A stretch of 64,000 bases of DNA, taken from Mucinivorans hirudinis (lineage in GTDB: Bacteria > Bacteroidota > Bacteroidia > Bacteroidales > Rikenellaceae). The first letter of the stretch is position 1. The number at the start of each line of letters is the position of its first letter. The DNA lies in assembly GCA_000723505.1 (NCBI GenBank), contig HG934468.1, forward strand, positions 2,326,798-2,390,797. The letters run 5' to 3'. The translations under genes were made by a program, and so were the position numbers. Below the pieces are notes generated by a model. The model had not been told where the DNA came from and did no database searches. It saw only the letters and a program-made list of their open reading frames with translations. Shown here piece by piece: positions 9,033 through 19,222 of this stretch.

Positions 9033-9203
9033 AACGCATTAGTTTAAATTTGTACTCGTTTTTGGTCGAATTCAGACTCCGAAACCGGACTACATGAATC
9101 CCTACATAAGAATAGGGTGTTTCGCCAAAAAGGGGTTATTTATGCCATTAGATTACCTAATTAGGCTCTAACCCTGTCCTATACAAATTAACTAATGCGT
9201 TAT
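9031..9203. repeat. Inverted repeat pair flanking the integrase leader
   Basis: Left arm 9031-9054 starts ATAACGCATTAGTT; right arm 9182-9203 is its inverse. The arms match over 14 + 8 bases with one 2-base gap, and 127 bp lie between. The left arm covers the integrase start codon region and 5' leader. Inside are a short CCTAATTAGG palindrome and a CCCTA/TAGGG pair. Candidate roles are recombinase arm or attachment sites or an invertible segment; none is shown by the sequence alone. Confidence 0.6.
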
Positions 9204-10179
9204 ACTACTGTGATTTACGAACCCGAAAGTACGACAATCCTAAAAAAGGGGGATTCCGATTTATGTAAGCGACTCGGCTGTGCAAAACTCAAATTTGACT
9301 ATCCACGACTTGCAGGATAGAGACCTTTTTTAGGCAATTAACACTGCTCAATTTACAGCGAGCGGTATAATAACGCAATGTAGGATGGATTTATACCATC
9401 TATTCATTTTTAGATACAAGACATCTGGTATATGAACGATGTACCTTTGCTACATAGAAAGAAAACACCATCAGCAGAAGTTCTCCAAGTGCGACAGTGG
9501 GGTGGAGTAAGCGGTTTTTACGAGCTAATACAGGGGTTTGCATTATATACTCCATAAAATTCAGACAATTTGTTAAGGGGTTTCGAAAATCAGCCCTCAG
9601 TTATTTTTAGGAGCTTCATAAGAGATATTATACTCAATATAAAAGTATTAAGTGAATTTTTGACGAACCATTGAGGCAAGCACCCGATGTAAATACTCAA
9701 TGCGTGCTGCGCTGATGCGATATCTGCCGTCTAGCCGATGAAGAGTTGCAATTTCTTGCGAAAGAGATTGGATTTCCCAACTACAAAAAGAGAAAGACTG
9801 AGTGCGGCGTTGAGCAGTATTTTACTGCTTTCTCTTAAACTATTTTTCCGCCAAGGGTCGGCGAGAAATATGTACTCCCGCTGTAATGTGTTTCTTCACA
9901 GGGGTGAAATCCGGATAACTCTCCCAAAAGTCAAAAAACAAACATAACTCTTCTCTGAGCAGCCGCCTGTTCCAAAGCAGACTCACCTTTTTTTCAAGCC
10001 TATTGAAACTCGACATTATTTTTTATCACTATAAACGCGCAACGTAAATCTTCCATTTAGCAGTTACACACTTTTGAAGCATAATATAGTCATAAAACGG
10101 TTGCTTGCGGGGGTTATGGGTTCTTTCTCGTTTGCTAACCATTTAAATATTAACTATTAGAACCCGTCAATGTTATGTT
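9204..10179. other. Intergenic region before the first SusC gene
   Basis: No convincing gene. A TACCTTTG box at 9442-9449 fits the Bacteroidota -7 element but lacks a good -33 partner. On the minus strand a frame ending at 9648 reads LHRLDGRYRISAARIEYLHR ... ASMVRQKFT without a start codon, with composition like a real protein C-terminus; it may be a gene remnant (low confidence). Nothing clear is seen as the promoter of the SusC gene at 10180. Confidence 0.4.
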
Positions 10180-13100
10180 ATGAAACAAAAATTAATTATG
10201 TTTGTTTCCTTCCTTTTTTTCGGAATAGTGTTAGCTTTCGCTCAAATGAAAGAGGTTAAGGGAACTGTAGTTGATGAACAGGGTGAGCCTGTCATCGGTG
10301 CCACCATCCAGGTCAAGGGGGAGAAATCAAAGGTAACGGTCACCGACATCGATGGTAAGTTCAAAATTTCAGCTCCGCCGGATGCTATTATAGTGGTTTC
10401 GTTTGTCGGGATGAAGACTATGGAGGTGAAAGCCGCACCGACGCTTAACATAACCCTGCAAACGGATGCTAAGATGTTGCAAGACATTGTGGTAACAGGG
10501 ATGGTGTCCACCGATAAGAGGCTCTTTACGGGGGCGGCAGACAGACTTTCCGCATCTGACGTGAAGATAGACGGTATGGCAGATATAAGCAGGGGGCTGG
10601 AGGGGCGCTCCGCCGGTGTCTCCATACAGAACATCTCGGGCACATTTGGTACTGCTCCAAAAATTCGTGTGCGTGGAGCCACCTCCATTTACGGAAACTC
10701 TAAACCTTTGTGGGTGGTAGATGGTGTCATACAGGATAACGTGGTTGATGTCGGCACTGACAATCTCTCCTCCGGCGATGCCATAACGCTGATTAGTTCG
10801 GCGATAGCAGGGCTCAATCCCGATGATATTGAGAGTTTTCAGATTCTCAAAGATGGTTCGGCAACCTCCATCTACGGTGCTAAGGCTATGGCAGGGGTTA
10901 TTGTGATTACCACCAAGAAGGGCAGGAAAGGTGTAAGTACTTTTTCCTATACGGGAGAATTTACAACTCGACTTAAACCCAATTACCGCACATTCAACAT
11001 TATGAACTCTCAAGATCAAATGGGTATCTATCAGGAGTTACAGGAAAAGGGGTGGTTGAATTTCGCATCTGTACATAGGGCTTCAAATAGCGGTGTATAT
11101 GGACGAATGTACCATCTTACCCACTCCTATAATCCCGTGACCGGGCAGTTTGGTTTGCCCAACACCCCTCAGGCGAGAGTTGCATATTTACAACAAGCTG
11201 AATACAGGAACACAGATTGGTTCGATCTTCTTTTCAGTAACGAGGTGTTGATGAACCATTCGGTGAGTATGTCTACGGGAACTAATAAATCTCAATCATA
11301 CATTTCTCTGAGTATGATGGATGACCCGGGATGGATGAAACAGAGTAAAGTATCACGTTATACAGCAAATTTGAATAATACTTACAATATCACAGAGCAA
11401 TTATCCTTCACAGGAATTGCCAACGCGTCTTATCGTGAGCAGCAGGCTCCGGGCACAATGGGTCAAAGTAGCGATCCTGTGGGGGGATCGGTTTCTCGCC
11501 ACTTCGATATAAATCCATATTCGTATGCCCTAAATACATCGCGGACATTGGACCCCGATGTTAATTATACGCGTAATTATGCGGACTTTAATATATTTAA
11601 TGAGCTCAAAAACAACAATATTCAATTAAATATTGTTGATTTGAAGTTTCAGGGAGAACTTATTTGGAAACATAAATCAGGTCTTCATCTGAATCTTTTG
11701 GGAGCATTGAAATACTCTTCGGTTTCGCAAGTCCACCAAATCAAGGATATGTCCAACCAAGCTATGGCCTATCGGGCGATGGGGGATGCCACCATAACCC
11801 TTAGGAACCCGTGGCTCTATAAAGACCCGGATAAGACAAATACTCTGCCACAGACAGTGTTGCCCAAGGGTGGATTCTACAACAAGAAGGAATATCGGAT
11901 GCTCAGCTACGACTTACGTCTGTCAGCCACATTCAACAAAAATTTCAATGACACCCACATTCTGAACTCTTATGCGGGTGCAGAGGTCAATTCTCAGGAT
12001 CGCAGTAGTGATTGGTTTGATGGTTGGGGTATGCAATACTCCAATGGTGAACTTCCTTTTTTCGATTATATGAGTTTCAAAAGGATGAGAGAGAGCAACA
12101 CCAACTATTATGGAATTGACAACACGCACAACCGACAGATTGCGTTTTTTGCCACCGGAACATATTCATATATGGGGAAATACACGCTGACCGGTACTCT
12201 CCGCTACGAGGGGACTAACCGTTTGGGTAGAGCTCGTTCGGCGCGTTGGTTGCCCACGTGGAATGTAGCCCTAGCTTGGAATATGCACGAGGAGAAATTC
12301 TTCCAAAATCTCAAACCTGCACTTTCTCATTTCACTCTAAAGGCTTCCTATTCGCTTACTGCCGATGCAGGACCATCTTGGGTGACCAACTCTAACGTGG
12401 TCATAACCAGCTATAACCCGTGGCGTCCTTCGGCAAATGTAGGCGAGTCTGGGCTGAGCATTGACGATTTGGAAAATGCCAACCTCACCTACGAGAAAAA
12501 ACACGAGTTGAATATCGGTGTCGATATTGGATTTTTGAACAATCGCATAAATTTGGCTGTCGACTGGTATAGAAGAAACAACTTCGACCTGATAGGTTGG
12601 GTTGCCACACAAGGTGCCGGCGGACAGGTGAATCGTATGGGTAACGTGGCGACTATGAAGTCAAACGGTTTTGAGTTTACCCTTACGTCGAGAAATATTG
12701 AAAATCCCAATTTTAAGTGGAGCACAAACCTCATCTTCGGATTAAGCAAGACTGAGGTGACTGAACTTAAAACGCGCACCCGTATGCTTGACCTCATCTC
12801 CGGCAGCGGATTTGCCAAAGTCGGCTATCCTCATAGGAGTTTGTTCTCTATCCCATTCACGGGGCTTGACAACCAAGGATTTCCAATTTTCGAGATGGCG
12901 GACGACAGAAATGAGAAGGTTGTCATTAAAAGAGACAGCTATAGTTCACTGGACTTTCAGCAGCGGGAGAATTTGGATTTCCTCAAATATGAAGGACCGA
13001 CCGACCCAACCATCACCGGAAGTTTGTCAAATATGTTCTCTTATAAAAATTGGAGATTGAATGTATTCATCACCTACTCTGCCGGCAATAAAGTGCGCTT

Positions 13101-13521
13101 AGATCCTGTTTTCAGCGCCGCATACGGTGACCTTGACGCAACACCGAAAGAGTTCAAAAATAGATGGCGAGTCGTCGGAGATGAGAGTAAGACAGACATT
13201 CCTGTTATCGCATCCTCAAGACACCCTCGCCAACATTCGGGTCTGAATAGGGGCTACAATGCCTATAACTATTCAACGGTTCGCGTTGCCGATGGGGGAT
13301 TTGTTCGTATGAAGGAGATATCTCTTCAATACTCTCTACCTAGTGCTTTGTTGTCTAGGGGGGTGTTGAGTTCTGCCTCTTTGAAACTGACGGCAACTAA
13401 TCTTTTCCTTATCTATGCCGACAAAAAACTCAACGGACAGGATCCCGAGTTTTTCCGTTCCGGAGGTGTCTCTTCTCCTGTACCTCAGCAGTTTACTCTC
13501 ACGCTACGTTTGGGTTTCTAA
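10180..13521 (+). CDS. SusC/RagA-family TonB-dependent outer-membrane receptor (1113 aa)
   Basis: Outer-membrane channel that imports a large ligand captured by its SusD partner, energised by TonB-ExbBD. Signal peptide at residues 1-22 (ending LAFAQ), carboxypeptidase-regulatory-like domain ~24-105 (VKGTVVDEQGEPVIGATIQV), TonB-box-like DIVVTG near 100, plug domain to ~245 ending YGAKAMAGVIVITTKKG, then a long barrel closing with terminal LRLGF. No STN domain, so anti-sigma signalling is not expected. First gene of a five-gene plus-strand operon whose HExxH and DUF4302 partners suggest a peptide- or metal-related ligand rather than a glycan. Confidence 0.95.
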   Translation: MKQKLIMFVSFLFFGIVLAFAQMKEVKGTVVDEQGEPVIGATIQVKGEKSKVTVTDIDGKFKISAPPDAIIVVSFVGMKTMEVKAAPTLNITLQTDAKMLQDIVVTGMVSTDKRLFTGAADRLSASDVKIDGMADISRGLEGRSAGVSIQNISGTFGTAPKIRVRGATSIYGNSKPLWVVDGVIQDNVVDVGTDNLSSGDAITLISSAIAGLNPDDIESFQILKDGSATSIYGAKAMAGVIVITTKKGRKGVSTFSYTGEFTTRLKPNYRTFNIMNSQDQMGIYQELQEKGWLNFASVHRASNSGVYGRMYHLTHSYNPVTGQFGLPNTPQARVAYLQQAEYRNTDWFDLLFSNEVLMNHSVSMSTGTNKSQSYISLSMMDDPGWMKQSKVSRYTANLNNTYNITEQLSFTGIANASYREQQAPGTMGQSSDPVGGSVSRHFDINPYSYALNTSRTLDPDVNYTRNYADFNIFNELKNNNIQLNIVDLKFQGELIWKHKSGLHLNLLGALKYSSVSQVHQIKDMSNQAMAYRAMGDATITLRNPWLYKDPDKTNTLPQTVLPKGGFYNKKEYRMLSYDLRLSATFNKNFNDTHILNSYAGAEVNSQDRSSDWFDGWGMQYSNGELPFFDYMSFKRMRESNTNYYGIDNTHNRQIAFFATGTYSYMGKYTLTGTLRYEGTNRLGRARSARWLPTWNVALAWNMHEEKFFQNLKPALSHFTLKASYSLTADAGPSWVTNSNVVITSYNPWRPSANVGESGLSIDDLENANLTYEKKHELNIGVDIGFLNNRINLAVDWYRRNNFDLIGWVATQGAGGQVNRMGNVATMKSNGFEFTLTSRNIENPNFKWSTNLIFGLSKTEVTELKTRTRMLDLISGSGFAKVGYPHRSLFSIPFTGLDNQGFPIFEMADDRNEKVVIKRDSYSSLDFQQRENLDFLKYEGPTDPTITGSLSNMFSYKNWRLNVFITYSAGNKVRLDPVFSAAYGDLDATPKEFKNRWRVVGDESKTDIPVIASSRHPRQHSGLNRGYNAYNYSTVRVADGGFVRMKEISLQYSLPSALLSRGVLSSASLKLTATNLFLIYADKKLNGQDPEFFRSGGVSSPVPQQFTLTLRLGF

Positions 13522-13563
13522 ACGAAGGAATAGTATGAATTTTGAATTTTAATTTTATAGAAA

Positions 13564-15108
13564 ATGAAAAAGATATATTGTACAGTCTGTTTGCTTGTCG
13601 TTCTATGTATGGCGAGTGCGTGCGGGGACTTCTTTCTCGACAAGATGCCCGACAGACGAACAGAGCTTGACAGCAATCAGAAGATAAGGGATTTGTTAGT
13701 GTCAGCCTATCCAACTTCAGACCCAATGATGATCTACGAACACCGTACCGATAATGTTATGGACAACGGCAAGAAGTATGGCTCGGAAATGATTACGCTT
13801 TTCGAGAACTATCATTGGAAGGACATTAGCGACACTGGGAGTGATTCTCCCGAAGGTCTTTGGAGGGGCTGTTACGGAGCCATTGCTGCTGCCAACCAAG
13901 CTCTGGGTGCCATCCAGAGGATTGGTTCGAGCAAGGAAAATAATTCGGCAAAGGGTGAGGCGCTAATTTGTCGTGCCTATGCCCACTTTCTTCTGGCAAA
14001 TACATTCTGTATGCCCTATGTTGAGGCAACTGCAAAAACTGATATGGGTATACCGTATGTGGAAGAACCGGAGACGTTTGTCGGGAAAAAATATGAAAGG
14101 GGAACGGTCGAGTCTGTCTATGAAAAACTTGCTCGCGACATAGAAGAAGGCTTCCCTCTGATTGACGACAATGCCTATTCCGTACCCATTTATCATTTTA
14201 CCCGAAGGGCTGCAGCAGCTTTTGCGTGCCGCTTTTATCTCTTTTACGGTAAATATGAGCAGGCACTGAAATATGCCGATATGGCAATTGATGATGACCC
14301 GTCTGCCTCTTTGCGGGATATGATAAGCTATTCCGTATTGGTATCTAGAAAAGATATACATCATAAGTTCATTAGCAAGGACGAGCCTGCCAACCTGCTT
14401 TTAGTTGCTCTGTATTCGTTATGGGGACGGAATTATGGAGCAAGGAATGAACGCTATGGTAACTCGATCGAGATGGTTAGAAGGACACTGTATCAGTCTA
14501 CCGGACCTTGGGGTAGAGTGCTCCCCGGTTTCGATAAGCTCTTCGGTAGTGGTGTTAGTGTAGATCAGCCCAAATATGATTTAATATTTGAGTCGACAAA
14601 CGTACAAGCAGGAATAGGATTTGCACACGTTGTGCAGATGGCATTCACCGTTGATGAGACTCTGCTTTGTCGCGCCGAAGCGAAAGTAATGTTGAAAAGA
14701 TATGATGAGGCTGCCCGCGACCTATCTTTATATTATGTCAAAAAAGGTGGAAAAGCAGCGTCTGCCACCGAAATCGTAGAATATTACACCAAGCGCAGGG
14801 ATGCCGACCAAAAGGAGTTTGAGGGCGGGACACTAGCCCCTTGGCTGATGCTTGTAAAACCCTTCAATGCTCCGTTTGTAATCGAAAGCGGAACACAGGA
14901 GATGATGCTTCAGGCGGTACTCCACGTGCGTCGTATTGAGGATATATGGGGTGGATTGAGATGGTTGCATTTACGACGTTTCGGCATAGAAGTGGAACAT
15001 AACATTGATGAGGATAATTCCATAAAATTATCGGCGACAGACCTCAGACGAGTTATCCAGCTGCCAAAGTCGGTGATAAGTGCCGGATTACCGGCTAATC
15101 CTCGCTAG
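13564..15108 (+). CDS. SusD/RagB-family surface lipoprotein (514 aa)
   Basis: Ligand-capturing lid of the SusC channel, anchored by lipid at Cys20 (lipobox ASAC) and starting 42 bp after the SusC stop. N-terminal helices (GLWRGCYGAIAAANQALGAI, AHFLLANTFCMPYVEATAKT) are the TPR-like SusD fold, and ALICRAYAHF resembles the family signature. The C-terminal part lacks the tight sequence of glycan-type SusD proteins, in line with the divergent SusD members found beside HExxH lipoproteins. No carbohydrate-active enzyme lies in the operon. Confidence 0.9.
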   Translation: MKKIYCTVCLLVVLCMASACGDFFLDKMPDRRTELDSNQKIRDLLVSAYPTSDPMMIYEHRTDNVMDNGKKYGSEMITLFENYHWKDISDTGSDSPEGLWRGCYGAIAAANQALGAIQRIGSSKENNSAKGEALICRAYAHFLLANTFCMPYVEATAKTDMGIPYVEEPETFVGKKYERGTVESVYEKLARDIEEGFPLIDDNAYSVPIYHFTRRAAAAFACRFYLFYGKYEQALKYADMAIDDDPSASLRDMISYSVLVSRKDIHHKFISKDEPANLLLVALYSLWGRNYGARNERYGNSIEMVRRTLYQSTGPWGRVLPGFDKLFGSGVSVDQPKYDLIFESTNVQAGIGFAHVVQMAFTVDETLLCRAEAKVMLKRYDEAARDLSLYYVKKGGKAASATEIVEYYTKRRDADQKEFEGGTLAPWLMLVKPFNAPFVIESGTQEMMLQAVLHVRRIEDIWGGLRWLHLRRFGIEVEHNIDEDNSIKLSATDLRRVIQLPKSVISAGLPANPR

Positions 15109-15138
15109 AATTATTAATTAAGTAAAAAGTTTTAGACT

Positions 15139-16191
15139 ATGAACACCTTAAAATACTTATTGTGGGTGGGGGCAGCAGTGGTAACTCTATTCCCATCGTG
15201 CAAGGAAAAGGAACTGGACAAGACCGCGAGTGTCTTTGAGACCTCTTCCGAGCACAAGACTCCATTCGATAGTTGGCTTGAAGTCAACTATGTGCAGACG
15301 TATAATATGGACTATAAATATCGTATGGAAGATATTGAGGCAGATTATTCAAAGAATCTATCGCCTGCAGATGTTTTGCAAAGTATGCGACTTGCCAAGA
15401 TCATTAAGCACGCTTGGTTGGAGGCATATGTGGAGACGGCGGGCATAGATTTTATGCGAAGACACGCGCCGGCTATTTTGCACATTATTGGTTCGGCTTC
15501 GTGGAATAATGATGGAACTATGACTCTTGGCCAGGCTGAAGGGGGATTGAAGATAACACTATGTATGGTAAACTGGCTCGATGCCAAGGATATTCAAAAG
15601 ATGAACAGTTATTTCTTCAGAACTATGCACCACGAGTTTACTCACATTCTCCAGCAGGATGTTGACTATCCGCAGGAATATAATCTCATCAGTGCGAATG
15701 ACTATCGTCCTAATGCGTGGTTTAATTGGAAGACGACGCAAGATTATGCGTCATTAGGATTCATAAGTAGTTATGCCGGCAGTATGCCTGTTGAGGATAT
15801 AACGGAGGTTACGTGCTGTTTCGTCACTTTTACCGACGAGGAGTGGGATTCCGTATTTCTGGCAGCGGGTGAAGAAGGGCGAAAAAAGTTAAATCAGAAG
15901 GTTGCCATAATGAAGCAGTATATGCTGGAAGTGTGGAAAATTGATATGGACAAGTTAAGAAATGTTGTGCGACGAAGGATGGACGAGGTGGTGAGAATGG
16001 AGCTATTAGAACCCCAATGGTACACCACCCCCGTTAAAATGAAGGCGGTGTCTGATGCCGCCTTGCAACAACTAAGTCGCCAATTGCGCGAACAGTGGAA
16101 GGATGCGGCGGAGTATATGGATAGATGTCCTAACTGCTGCCACGTTCATAACGCAAGTTTGATAAACATTCTGCAACACGATAACAATTAA
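15139..16191 (+). CDS. Substrate import-associated zinc metallohydrolase lipoprotein (350 aa)
   Basis: Lipoprotein with Cys21 after a hydrophobic signal (TLFPSC). A zinc-binding HEFTH is at residues 165-169, with a plausible third ligand in the ITEVTCCFV segment downstream. This length, lipobox and HExxH, together with an adjacent SusC/SusD pair, match the family named for its link to TonB-dependent import. It probably sits at the outer membrane and trims or handles the imported ligand. The substrate is not known. It ends in CPNCCHVH, an unusual Cys/His-rich tail that could also bind metal. Two bases separate it from the next gene. Confidence 0.85.
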   Translation: MNTLKYLLWVGAAVVTLFPSCKEKELDKTASVFETSSEHKTPFDSWLEVNYVQTYNMDYKYRMEDIEADYSKNLSPADVLQSMRLAKIIKHAWLEAYVETAGIDFMRRHAPAILHIIGSASWNNDGTMTLGQAEGGLKITLCMVNWLDAKDIQKMNSYFFRTMHHEFTHILQQDVDYPQEYNLISANDYRPNAWFNWKTTQDYASLGFISSYAGSMPVEDITEVTCCFVTFTDEEWDSVFLAAGEEGRKKLNQKVAIMKQYMLEVWKIDMDKLRNVVRRRMDEVVRMELLEPQWYTTPVKMKAVSDAALQQLSRQLREQWKDAAEYMDRCPNCCHVHNASLINILQHDNN

Positions 16192-16193
16192 TT

Positions 16194-17465
16194 ATGATGA
16201 AAACAAAATTATATTTACAGCTTTTTTTGCTGTTTTGTTTATGTACCCTATCCTCCTGTTTGGCTGAGGTAGAGGACTATTTCGACACCCCGGCTTCAGC
16301 GCGGATGGAGAAAGAGATAGTGAAATATAGGGAACTGCTACCCTCTCCCAAATACGGATGGGCTATGGAGTATTATCCGGGTGGCGCTAATCAAGTGTAT
16401 GGAGGTTTTGCATTGGCAGTAACATTTTCCCCCAAGGGACAAGCCACATTCCAATCCTCTCTGTCGGACGACGTAAGTAAATCTTCGCAGAGCCTCTATT
16501 CGCTCAAAAAGGATATGGGGGCAACATTGAACTTCGACACATTCAATTCCATTTTCCACAACTTTTCCGATCCAGACTTAGCAGAAGGGCAGGGGAAAGG
16601 GAAAGGTTTTTTGGGTGACTACGAATTTATCCTGTACTCTTGCTCCGAATCGGAAATTCTGATGCGCGGGAAAAAACACGGTTCAGCCATTCGTATGTAT
16701 GCATTGCAACAGCCGGCGCAAGAGTATCTTGAAAAGGCTAAAAAGAACAGGGTAGGTTATGTGGATATGCCCGGTGTAAGCGGATTGGAGGGCACTTTTG
16801 CCGGAAAGCCCGTAAAGGGGACTGTAATATCAGCGCAATATTTTATGCTGACTCAAGAAGAGAATACAACAAAATTTTCGTTTATGTTCACCGACAAGGG
16901 TTGTAAACTCTATGCTCCCATAGTGCTCGGCGACCAAAAGGTAGAGGAGCTTATTTGGAAGGTCGACGAAAAAGTATTTGTCAGTCCCGACGGAAATACA
17001 CGTTTGTCATTGATTCTATCTCCCGGAGCTCACCTCGCCAAAGACTTTCTGGGAGAGTGGAAACTGAGTTATAGCGATGGGACGCGAGGTCCAAATAAGC
17101 AGGTGGACGTAAAAATCATTCTTGAGAATGGTTTATTTTTGATGAAGGGGCTGCCCTTCGATATAGTGTTGATTTATGACAATGTAAAGGGTGTTATGAG
17201 CATCAATCCACAGATGCTTTCCCAAGGCATCTTTCTAGCATCTCATGATACTTCTAGCGAACTGCTTCATTTTGATCTTAAGACACCCGGTCAGACGACG
17301 CGATGGGAGGAGAAAGGAGATGACATTGTATTGGAATTTGTACCGGAGCGGTTTGAAGGGAATAATTGGACTCACTTTGTTATTTGGGACGTGAAGAAAC
17401 GAGATATATACGAGGGGTACGGTCTATTTCTTCTCACGAATATGAAACTTACAAAAAAGAGATAG
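16194..17465 (+). CDS. DUF4302-family lipoprotein (423 aa)
   Basis: Signal peptide with lipobox ending at Cys22 (TLSSC), then MEKEIVKYRELLPSPKYGWA and YYPGGANQVYGGFALAVTFS, the usual opening of DUF4302 proteins. The mature protein is strand-rich and has no catalytic motif I can see. DUF4302 proteins regularly accompany the SusC/SusD/HExxH set, so it is probably a surface accessory that binds the same ligand. Start ATG at 16194 follows the previous stop by 2 bp; the next gene begins 12 bp after its stop. Exact function unknown. Confidence 0.85.
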   Translation: MMKTKLYLQLFLLFCLCTLSSCLAEVEDYFDTPASARMEKEIVKYRELLPSPKYGWAMEYYPGGANQVYGGFALAVTFSPKGQATFQSSLSDDVSKSSQSLYSLKKDMGATLNFDTFNSIFHNFSDPDLAEGQGKGKGFLGDYEFILYSCSESEILMRGKKHGSAIRMYALQQPAQEYLEKAKKNRVGYVDMPGVSGLEGTFAGKPVKGTVISAQYFMLTQEENTTKFSFMFTDKGCKLYAPIVLGDQKVEELIWKVDEKVFVSPDGNTRLSLILSPGAHLAKDFLGEWKLSYSDGTRGPNKQVDVKIILENGLFLMKGLPFDIVLIYDNVKGVMSINPQMLSQGIFLASHDTSSELLHFDLKTPGQTTRWEEKGDDIVLEFVPERFEGNNWTHFVIWDVKKRDIYEGYGLFLLTNMKLTKKR

Positions 17466-17477
17466 GAGGATAAAATT

Positions 17478-18539
17478 ATGCGAAAAAAAAATTATTTTTT
17501 ATTGATGCTTTTGATGGTCTTTTCCCTCTACTCGTGCAAAAAGGATGAGCAGGTGAAGGGAGATATTCCATTATTCAAAGTGGAAAAGACAGAAACCAAA
17601 ATAGACTACAATGGTGGTACTGTCCAAATAACCACAAATAAGGATGGCGTGCAAGCCACTGCGGCGGATTCCTGGATACAAGCTCAGGTAGAGGGCAAAG
17701 TTGTGCAACTGGTCGTTTCGGCAAACGATAGTTACGAGTCGAGAACCACGCTTGTTTCTCTTACCTATGGACAAGAGACCCAATCGGTGCCCATCACCCA
17801 GATGGGTGTCATTTCTATTGTAGATGTCCAATCATACGACTTTCCAATGAGCGGGGGACGAAAAGGATTCCTCTGGCAGACCGACCAAAAGTATGAAATA
17901 ACGGGTGTTGATGAATCTTGGCTCACTTATGAGATAAAGCAAGATTCGATATTCTTTACAGCAGCCCCCTTGGGTGATTCAGGTGACGCTCGTTCCAGTA
18001 AGGTCAATGTCAAGGTTGGGGCATTATACGACAAGGAGGTTGTTTTCCGACAACTTGGGCCTGCCATTCGGTACTCATTGATTCCGGGAAAATACTCACT
18101 CGAATATAAGAAAAAGTCCGGTGCTAAAGAAAAGGTTCTAAAAATGGATGTGAGTCTAGAGGAGAAAGAGAAGGATAAATCTTTCACCCTTAAGGGAGTC
18201 GGCTTGGATATCGAGGTTTTATATATTCCTGAACGTGGCATAGCCATTCGATCTCAAATTATTGATCCTTCTCAACTTATTGTGCTTTCTGTTTGGGACG
18301 GCTCGAATGAAAAAGCTTTTACTGCTATAATAAGTCTGGTGAGTGACTTTTCAAGAGATAAAGACAATGCCGTGTTTACGATGGTGTCTAGTGGCGTTAC
18401 CGATCCGAAATGGGTTGATGGCGCCGTTGCTAAGGGAATATTGATATCATCAATTCTCGGCGGCGAGAAAGGAGCTGAAAAATTGGTTAAGAGCACCAGA
18501 CTTGTCGATATGAAATTTACTAAGAAGCCCGGTATCTAA
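17478..18539 (+). CDS. BACON-domain lipoprotein (353 aa)
   Basis: Lipoprotein (Cys20, FSLYSC) whose residues ~35-110 form a BACON-type beta-sandwich: TKIDYNGGTVQITTNKDGV, ADSWIQAQVEG, ESRTTLVSLTYGQETQSVPI. A second, more divergent copy may cover ~112-195 (ESWLTYEIKQDS). The C-terminal ~150 residues are unassigned beta structure. BACON domains act as ligand or mucin-binding modules or as spacers that hold other domains off the surface. Last gene of the five-gene operon; a strong stem-loop follows 140 bp downstream. Confidence 0.8.
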   Translation: MRKKNYFLLMLLMVFSLYSCKKDEQVKGDIPLFKVEKTETKIDYNGGTVQITTNKDGVQATAADSWIQAQVEGKVVQLVVSANDSYESRTTLVSLTYGQETQSVPITQMGVISIVDVQSYDFPMSGGRKGFLWQTDQKYEITGVDESWLTYEIKQDSIFFTAAPLGDSGDARSSKVNVKVGALYDKEVVFRQLGPAIRYSLIPGKYSLEYKKKSGAKEKVLKMDVSLEEKEKDKSFTLKGVGLDIEVLYIPERGIAIRSQIIDPSQLIVLSVWDGSNEKAFTAIISLVSDFSRDKDNAVFTMVSSGVTDPKWVDGAVAKGILISSILGGEKGAEKLVKSTRLVDMKFTKKPGI

Positions 18540-18680
18540 GGGTAGTTTTTCAGCCGTTACCCCGGGTAAGGGGGATGTTGTTTTCCTCAGCTGTCGTTTC
18601 CGTATATTGGTATAAATGTAATTCCAAAAATCATCTGTAATCCAAAACCACACCACTGTGCGGGGATGACAAGAATATCT

Positions 18681-18713
18681 AAGCGAACCACTGACAAAGT
18701 CAGTGGTTCGCTT
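18681..18713 (+). terminator. Stem-loop ending the first SusC operon
   Basis: A 15-bp perfect stem (AAGCGAACCACTGAC and its inverse) closes a 3-base loop. No U-run follows on the plus strand, so the terminator reading rests on stem strength and position after the last operon gene. Confidence 0.7.
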
Positions 18714-19011
18714 GTGTGCTGTGATAGTTCGCCAAGAAGTTAATAGCCAAGGTTATTAAGTTCGTGTTGCTCATCGATAAATCTTTCCAACATTGATCCG
18801 AGCAAATCTATTTGCCCTCTCTCAGGTAATTTTCTAACGACAGTTTGCATATTTTTATATCACCACGAAAAAGCCCTTCTGATTATACGAGATAAAATAT
18901 GCGATAATACATTAATAATTAAAATTATAAATTATTTTTAGGGAGAGACTAGTTACTTTTCCGATAAATAATAAAAATTAATTACCGAGATGCTATTTAT
19001 GTATACTTTTA

Positions 19012-19041
19012 TTGTTTTTTAATAAAAATTTAATATCTTTG
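19012..19041 (+). promoter_or_regulatory. Bacteroidota housekeeping promoter
   Basis: TTG at 19012-19014, 19-base gap, TATCTTTG at 19034-19041: exact match to the -33/-7 pattern. It lies in strongly AT-rich DNA and predicts a leader of about 175 nt before the SusC gene at 19223. Confidence 0.85.
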
Positions 19042-19222
19042 CCCCGACACATCAAGGCAATATTGTAATTCGGCGGCTAAAATGTTTTGCATAATTCACA
19101 CTATGTAAAATAGATTTCAGAGTCTCTGAAAAAGGTAAATTAAACTTAGGTATTATCTGACATTCAAATTATTACATCTTCTCAAATCTAGACCTTAATT
19201 ATTAACTAATAAAAACAAAGGA

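Larger units (their letters stand above)
18540..19222. other. Intergenic region between two SusC loci
   Basis: Holds the stem-loop at 18681, a promoter at 19012-19041 and a long AT-rich leader. A minus-strand frame 18740-18850 (36 aa, MQTVVRKLPERGQIDLLGSM) looks protein-like but is too short to trust; it may be a small gene or a remnant. Nothing else is seen. Confidence 0.5.

Noticed and set aside
9738-9947. 69-codon plus-strand frame
   Set aside because: Composition is not protein-like and the opposite strand holds a better, though startless, frame.
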